Source: Candidatus Sulfotelmatobacter sp. (GTDB taxonomy: Bacteria; Acidobacteriota; Terriglobia; Terriglobales; SbA1). From it: DNA of 11,516 nucleotides. Positions 8,728-11,516 of the stretch are shown here, in pieces. The stretch spans positions 1 through 11,516 of the forward strand of contig JASLEQ010000073.1 of NCBI GenBank assembly GCA_030151135.1, written 5' to 3'. The notes under the pieces were generated by a model. That model searched no databases, had not been told where the DNA came from, and saw only the letters and a program-made list of their open reading frames with translations. Both the position numbers and the translations under genes were made by a program. How positions within the stretch are numbered: the stretch's first letter is position 1; every line of letters begins with the position of its first letter.

Positions 8728-9633
8728 CTAAGCAGCCGGGCGAATTTTCGAGTCAGAAGATTGCCGCTCGGGCTCTATCGCATGGCTTCTAGGTTGGACA
8801 CAACCCTTTTTGCTCTGTTTTGCCAATTCCGCGTTCAGTTCTGCTCCGACCAGTAACACGAATGACGTCCAGTAGAGCCATATCATCAGCGCGATCAGAC
8901 CGCCCAGCGTTCCATAGGTGCGGTTGAAATTAGCAAAATGCCGGAAGTACAGGCTCAGCAGCACCGACAATCCATTCCACACGGCGACAGCGAAAATCGC
9001 CCCTGGCAGGGTCGCCCGGAACCGTTGCTTCACGTTGGGGGCGAGGAAGTAGAGAAACTCCACCGCCAGCACGGTAAAGCTGATCGCTATGCCCCAGCGA
9101 AGAGGAGGCCAGGCAACCGCGAATTCGGAGGACAGCGAGAGATGCTCGGCGATCCAAGCCCCGAACCGAGGGCCGACGATCATCACCACCAGCGCTATCA
9201 GCAGCAGTGTGCCGCTGATAGCGGCCAGCCCCATGGCGAGCAGACGCGTCTTCCAATAGGGCCGATCGTCTCCCGCGTCATAGGCAATATCGAGGGCTTC
9301 GATCATGGCGTCGAACCCTGTAGAAGCAACCCAAATCGTTCCGATCATGCCGAATGAAAGCCAGCGTCCGCGGTGATTCGAAAGAACATCATGCAGAACG
9401 GAGTACACAATTCGCATTGTGTCGGGCGGGAACAACCGGCTCATAAGCCCCAGCACATTGCCAAATAGATTTTGTTCCCGTAGCCAACCCACTACTGCGG
9501 ACAAGAAAATCAGCGCCGGAAAAACAGACAACACAAAATAGTAGGAAAGCGCGGCGGCGACTTGCAGTGAGTGATGTCGGATCAGGTCTCGATATGTAAA
9601 CGCGAAGGCCTGTTTGATGCCCGCGATGCTCAC
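8728..9633 (-). CDS. YihY/BrkB-family inner-membrane protein
   Basis: This is a 301-residue polytopic membrane protein of the YihY (virulence factor BrkB, formerly misnamed RNase BN) family. Six hydrophobic helices can be placed at about 29-49, 91-111, 132-153, 178-198, 209-229 and 242-264. Family hallmarks are an N-terminal amphipathic helix before AAALSYYFVLSVFPAL, the central TGFDAMIEALDIAY segment, and the last-helix signature YGTLGGLIALMIWLYW followed by GAELNAEL. The tail from about 270 is polar and charged, probably cytoplasmic. The biochemical role of the family is not settled; members have been linked to envelope or lipid transport functions, which would fit the neighbouring TamB gene, but that link is inference. 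The start is GTG at 9633 with AAGG very close upstream. The gene converges on tamB with 12 bases between stop codons and lies 107 bases downstream of the DUF3147 pair on the same strand. Confidence 0.92.
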   Translation of the reverse strand: MSIAGIKQAFAFTYRDLIRHHSLQVAAALSYYFVLSVFPALIFLSAVVGWLREQNLFGNVLGLMSRLFPPDTMRIVYSVLHDVLSNHRGRWLSFGMIGTIWVASTGFDAMIEALDIAYDAGDDRPYWKTRLLAMGLAAISGTLLLIALVVMIVGPRFGAWIAEHLSLSSEFAVAWPPLRWGIAISFTVLAVEFLYFLAPNVKQRFRATLPGAIFAVAVWNGLSVLLSLYFRHFANFNRTYGTLGGLIALMIWLYWTSFVLLVGAELNAELAKQSKKGCVQPRSHAIEPERQSSDSKIRPAA

Positions 9634-9701
9634 CGCCTTACACTAGTTCCCCAATCGTTGGGAGAGAATACCCCGTTGATGGTAGGAAGGCGGCGGCTGG
9701 G

Positions 9702-9707
9702 ATTATA
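9702..9707 (-). promoter_or_regulatory. Possible -10 box for the YihY-family gene
   Basis: On the minus strand the 107-base gap upstream of the YihY-family gene holds a perfect TATAAT. It would give an untranslated leader of roughly 60 bases before the GTG at 9633. I see no good -35 hexamer 16-18 bases upstream and no TG extension, so this may be a chance match or an activator-dependent promoter. Read-through from the upstream operon is the alternative, since I find no clear terminator in the gap. Confidence 0.3.
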
Positions 9708-9740
9708 AGAGCAACGTGCCCAGGCTAATGGCCAGCGAAC

Positions 9741-10163
9741 CTAGACGACCTTCTTACGAATCAACCAAAGACAAAAAGAGACCAGCATCCAGACGGCCGT
9801 TGCGGTGATCACAACCAGAAACGGTCGCCACGAACCGATAAGCCTCTCGACCAAAAAGGCGAAACATAGCAGGGCCAGGCTACCCATCGATGCTCCGGCA
9901 GCGTCCAAGGCAACGGCCTCTCGAGCTCGCACCACTCCTGACATCCCAGCTCTTTGCTTTCGCTGTTGCTCGTGTTTTTCGATCAAGGTTGCGCTGGCAG
10001 GGAAGATTGCCGGGAAGGCCAGAAAGAGGCCGCCGACGGTAGGTCCAAACTCCTTTGCAATAATTCCGGCTGCAGCTGTAACTAGACCACCGAATCCGAA
10101 CCGAACCAGGAGGTCTCGCCAGTTCGTTCCCTTTATGGCCGATATGTCAATTTTGATCACCAT
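9741..10163 (-). CDS. DUF3147-like small membrane protein (second of a pair)
   Basis: This is a 140-residue membrane protein of unknown function with four predicted hydrophobic segments (about 20-37, 43-60, 88-106 and 112-135). A basic, polar loop between the second and third segments contains EKHEQQRKQR and VRAREA. The core motif GLFLAFPAIFPASATLIEKH (45-64) parallels GLFGAAPSVALATI in the neighbouring protein, and both begin with an LxRFxxGG helix, so the two look like diverged paralogues, probably forming a heteromeric complex. I use ATG 10163 rather than an upstream in-frame ATG at 10238, because the latter overlaps the end of the preceding gene by about 70 bases, while 10163 has a TGAGG ribosome site seven bases upstream and follows that gene's stop by two bases. 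The stop is TAG at 9743-9741. Assignment to DUF3147 is from memory of the motif. Confidence 0.72.
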   Translation of the reverse strand: MVIKIDISAIKGTNWRDLLVRFGFGGLVTAAAGIIAKEFGPTVGGLFLAFPAIFPASATLIEKHEQQRKQRAGMSGVVRAREAVALDAAGASMGSLALLCFAFLVERLIGSWRPFLVVITATAVWMLVSFCLWLIRKKVV

Positions 10164-10165
10164 CT

Positions 10166-10507
10166 TTACCTCAGGAGGACCGACCATAGTCCAAACGCAG
10201 CTGCCATCCAGATACCCAGGAATGTCGCCGAGACCCATAGGGCTTTGTGTTGTTTGTGCATCATGAACCAGCTCACAGCCGAGCTGTAGATAAAGAAAGC
10301 GACCGCACCGGCCAGCATCGAACGGGCTTCGCTAGCTGCGAATGCAGTCCCTTCTTTTCGCACAGTGAGTAGGATGGTAGCGAGTGCGACCGAGGGTGCC
10401 GCACCGAATAAGCCTGCAAAACTTTTCGGCTTAAAGAGGTCTCCAATTACCGCAAAGACCGAAACGACGACTCCTCCGATCAGAAACCGAATGAGAATGT
10501 CTGTCAT
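10166..10507 (-). CDS. DUF3147 family small membrane protein (first of a pair)
   Basis: This 113-residue protein is almost wholly hydrophobic, with four helices (about 5-22, 29-48, 63-81 and 88-112). It has the family-like motif KSFAGLFGAAPSVALAT (28-44) and then SEARSMLAGAVAF (59-71). No enzymatic motif is visible, and the function of the family is unknown to me. It starts with ATG 10507, five bases after the pyrophosphatase stop, and ends two bases before the next gene. There is no Shine-Dalgarno-like sequence before the ATG (the upstream bases read GCGCTAACGACG), so its translation probably depends on ribosomes finishing the pyrophosphatase gene. The start is in the -1 frame relative to that gene, with no stop codon between an A7 run in the pyrophosphatase end and this gene. 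Confidence 0.8.
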   Translation of the reverse strand: MTDILIRFLIGGVVVSVFAVIGDLFKPKSFAGLFGAAPSVALATILLTVRKEGTAFAASEARSMLAGAVAFFIYSSAVSWFMMHKQHKALWVSATFLGIWMAAAFGLWSVLLR

Positions 10508-10512
10508 CGTCG

Positions 10513-11067
10513 TTAGCGCAGGCTTTTTTTCAGTAGTTTCTGCGCCTGCTTCGGCCCACGCATTTGCAGAACGCGAAACTTCTTACCCTTCTCCTTGTTG
10601 TAGTTGATGAAAAATTGCTCGATTTGCTTGAGTACATTTTTCTCGAGGTCGCTCACTTTCCGGACTTCCGAGTACTGTTGGGTCTGGGCAGAAACCCCAA
10701 TTAAGCGGTCATTGCGTTCGCGATTCCCATCACGTTCAGTCTGCTCTGCTTCCATCACTCCAATCAGCCGCGAAGGCACGACACATCCCGCAAATGAGGG
10801 TTCATCCATAAGAATCAGGATATCTTCCGGATCTCCATCCGCAGCTTTGGTGCGGGGGACGAATCCAAAAGCGTGTGGAAAGACCATGCCTTCGGGCAAT
10901 ACGCCGGAAAGCGCGAAGCAGCCAAGATCTTCGTCGTACTTAAACTTGTTTCGGCTGCCCCCCGGAGTCTCCACTACCGCATTAACGACGCCGGTTTGCT
11001 TGTCGCTGAACGGCTCCAGTTTTGTTGGAGCAACCATCCGGTTCTTCAACTTGCGCGCTCTCCCCAT
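10513..11067 (-). CDS. ppa: Family I inorganic pyrophosphatase
   Basis: This 184-residue soluble protein should hydrolyse pyrophosphate to phosphate. Visible family features are VVETPGGSRNKFKYD (31-45), PEGMVFPHAFGFVP (58-71), the metal-binding signature DGDPEDIL with Asp77, Asp79 and Asp82, the strand CVVPSRLIGV, the NDRLIGV block (119-125) and the C-terminal FFINYNKEKGKKF (152-164). Compared with the E. coli enzyme, some positions differ: Lys replaces Glu31, Phe replaces Tyr55, and Asn replaces Lys142 in the YK pair. These changes match the NKxKYD/NDRLI subfamily as I remember it from proteobacteria and acidobacteria, so activity is likely but not certain. The tail is rich in lysine. ATG 11067 is used; Met11 (codon at 11037, with GAAG upstream) is an alternative start giving 174 residues, close to the E. 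coli length. It heads a compact operon with two DUF3147-type membrane proteins. Confidence 0.92.
   Translation of the reverse strand: MGRARKLKNRMVAPTKLEPFSDKQTGVVNAVVETPGGSRNKFKYDEDLGCFALSGVLPEGMVFPHAFGFVPRTKAADGDPEDILILMDEPSFAGCVVPSRLIGVMEAEQTERDGNRERNDRLIGVSAQTQQYSEVRKVSDLEKNVLKQIEQFFINYNKEKGKKFRVLQMRGPKQAQKLLKKSLR
10524..10530 (-). other. A7 run near the end of ppa, possible slippage site
   Basis: On the coding (minus) strand the pyrophosphatase ends CTG AAA AAA AGC CTG CGC TAA. A one-base backward slip on the A7 run would continue AAG CCT GCG CTA ACG ACG ATG, entering the downstream DUF3147 frame without a stop. The layout is visible in the sequence; whether slippage happens is inference. 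Other A7 runs occur inside the Omp85 and tamB genes, so the run itself is not rare here. Confidence 0.25.
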
Positions 11068-11219
11068 TTCCCGTCACAGTTCCTCGCAACTTTGAGTGAG
11101 GAAAGGCAAAAAGAGTTGTTAAAGGAATGTTACAAACGGCACTCTGCCAAATACAGAAAAAACCCGAGATGCCAAGCAGTAGTAGAGCGCTATAAGTGAA
11201 TTGAATCGGTTGCAAGCTT
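11068..11219. promoter_or_regulatory. Divergent intergenic region between ppa and the acidic gene
   Basis: This 152-base gap must hold the promoters for the minus-strand ppa operon and the plus-strand acidic gene. For ppa the best pair I can find is TTGGCA (minus strand, 11175-11170) and TATTTG (11153-11148) with a 16-base spacer; the -35 is good and the -10 poor. For the plus-strand gene only a TATAAG at 11191-11196 stands out, without a matching -35. A short palindrome GGCA-CTC-TGCC (11138-11148) overlaps the putative ppa -10. No RNA gene or convincing operator is visible. Confidence 0.35.
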
Positions 11220-11516
11220 ATGGATAACGACAAAAACCTTGACGAACGATCACCAGAACTGAAAGGTGACCTTGAAGCGCAGCTAGATGAGTTAGGATCG
11301 GACCCGCGACAAGTGGGAATGAACAGCGCGGGCCAGTCGGTCAGCTCGCTTGGTCTTTCTGACGAACCTGAGGCCAGCGAAGATTCGGTCGAAGATCTTT
11401 CAGATACAGATCAGGCAATCGAAGCTGCTGCCTTGGAGGGCATCGAGGACGCCGCTGATCATCCCGAGCGTCCGGCACATACCCACGAAGAATACGGCAA
11501 TCCGGAGGATGTCCCT
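11220..11516 (+). CDS. Highly acidic hypothetical protein, 5' part
   Basis: An open frame starts at ATG 11220 and runs 99 codons to the window edge without a stop, so the gene is cut off. I do not recognise the product. The visible part is strongly acidic (29 Asp or Glu against 5 Lys or Arg), rich in Ser, Ala, Pro and Gly, with no signal peptide or membrane segment. It contains segments such as SEDSVEDLSDTDQAIE and ends in a His/Pro-rich stretch (HPERPAHTHEEYGNPED). This looks like intrinsically disordered sequence. An in-frame TGA at 11202-11204 limits the start to this ATG or a downstream one. No clear ribosome site precedes it, which lowers confidence. Its steady codon use and lack of stops over almost 300 bases, divergent from ppa, support a real gene. 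Confidence 0.6.
   Translation, partial: MDNDKNLDERSPELKGDLEAQLDELGSDPRQVGMNSAGQSVSSLGLSDEPEASEDSVEDLSDTDQAIEAAALEGIEDAADHPERPAHTHEEYGNPEDVP

Noticed and set aside
8938..9357. 139-codon plus-strand open frame
   Set aside because: It lies fully inside the YihY-family gene on the opposite strand and its translation is rich in P, R, H and Q with no family features; it is a shadow of the real gene.
10164..10238. Longer start for the second DUF3147-type protein
   Set aside because: The extra 25 residues come from the overlap with the preceding gene and are polar and unlike the family, while the ATG at 10163 has a well-placed TGAGG.
10516..10530. T7 run on the plus strand that could be a terminator tail
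   Set aside because: No GC-rich hairpin precedes it and no plus-strand gene ends there. It encodes the Lys-Lys codons of ppa on the other strand.
10873..11199. 108-codon plus-strand open frame
   Set aside because: Most of it is antisense to the conserved pyrophosphatase core. Only its last 35 codons lie mainly outside that gene, and these are noted separately as a weak possibility.
1..11516. Mobile elements, CRISPR arrays, tRNA or rRNA genes, phage or defence systems
   Set aside because: No transposase, integrase, spaced repeats, cloverleaf sequence or defence-type domain is visible. Nearly all the DNA is filled by intact chromosomal genes.

Overview
The window reads as chromosomal DNA of a Gram-negative (diderm) bacterium. 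An outer-membrane Omp85 protein with a signal peptide is followed at once by a TamB-family protein. Several features together suggest a soil Acidobacteriota lineage: an Omp85 with about seven POTRA repeats joined to TamB, a YfiR-like protein paired with a CHASE8 histidine kinase, and a pyrophosphatase of the NKxKYD subfamily next to DUF3147-type proteins. This assignment is an inference from gene content and protein style and was not checked by a search. Codon use looks even across the window, and I see no insertion sequence, integrase, tRNA, rRNA or CRISPR array.

Plus strand, 1-1685: the 3' end of a YfiR-like periplasmic protein, then a membrane sensor histidine kinase starting three bases after its stop. 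This looks like a periplasmic-binding plus signalling module in which a kinase takes the place of the diguanylate cyclase of the classical YfiR/YfiN pair. A 165-base gap (1686-1850) follows.

Plus strand, 1851-8715: a large Omp85/BamA-superfamily protein (seven POTRA repeats plus barrel) and a 1304-residue TamB/AsmA-like protein. Only seven bases separate them, so they form a tight operon. Together they should make an envelope-spanning assembly or lipid-transport machine of the TAM type: a barrel in the outer membrane and an inner-membrane-anchored beta-rich protein crossing the periplasm.

Minus strand, 11067-8728 (in transcription order): a family I inorganic pyrophosphatase, two small four-helix membrane proteins of DUF3147 type that resemble each other, and, after a 107-base gap, a YihY/BrkB-family inner-membrane protein. 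The first three are packed with gaps of 5 and 2 bases and almost certainly form an operon. The YihY gene may have its own promoter. It converges on tamB with only 12 bases between the stop codons.

Plus strand, 11220 to the end: the 5' part of a very acidic, probably disordered unknown protein, divergent from the pyrophosphatase operon across a 152-base gap.

Most of this is ordinary housekeeping or envelope sequence. The points most worth a second look are the PPase-DUF3147-DUF3147 operon, including an A7 run that would allow a -1 frameshift fusion of the first two genes, the seven-POTRA Omp85 with a lone cysteine pair beside its RGF motif, and the YfiR-CHASE8 kinase pair.
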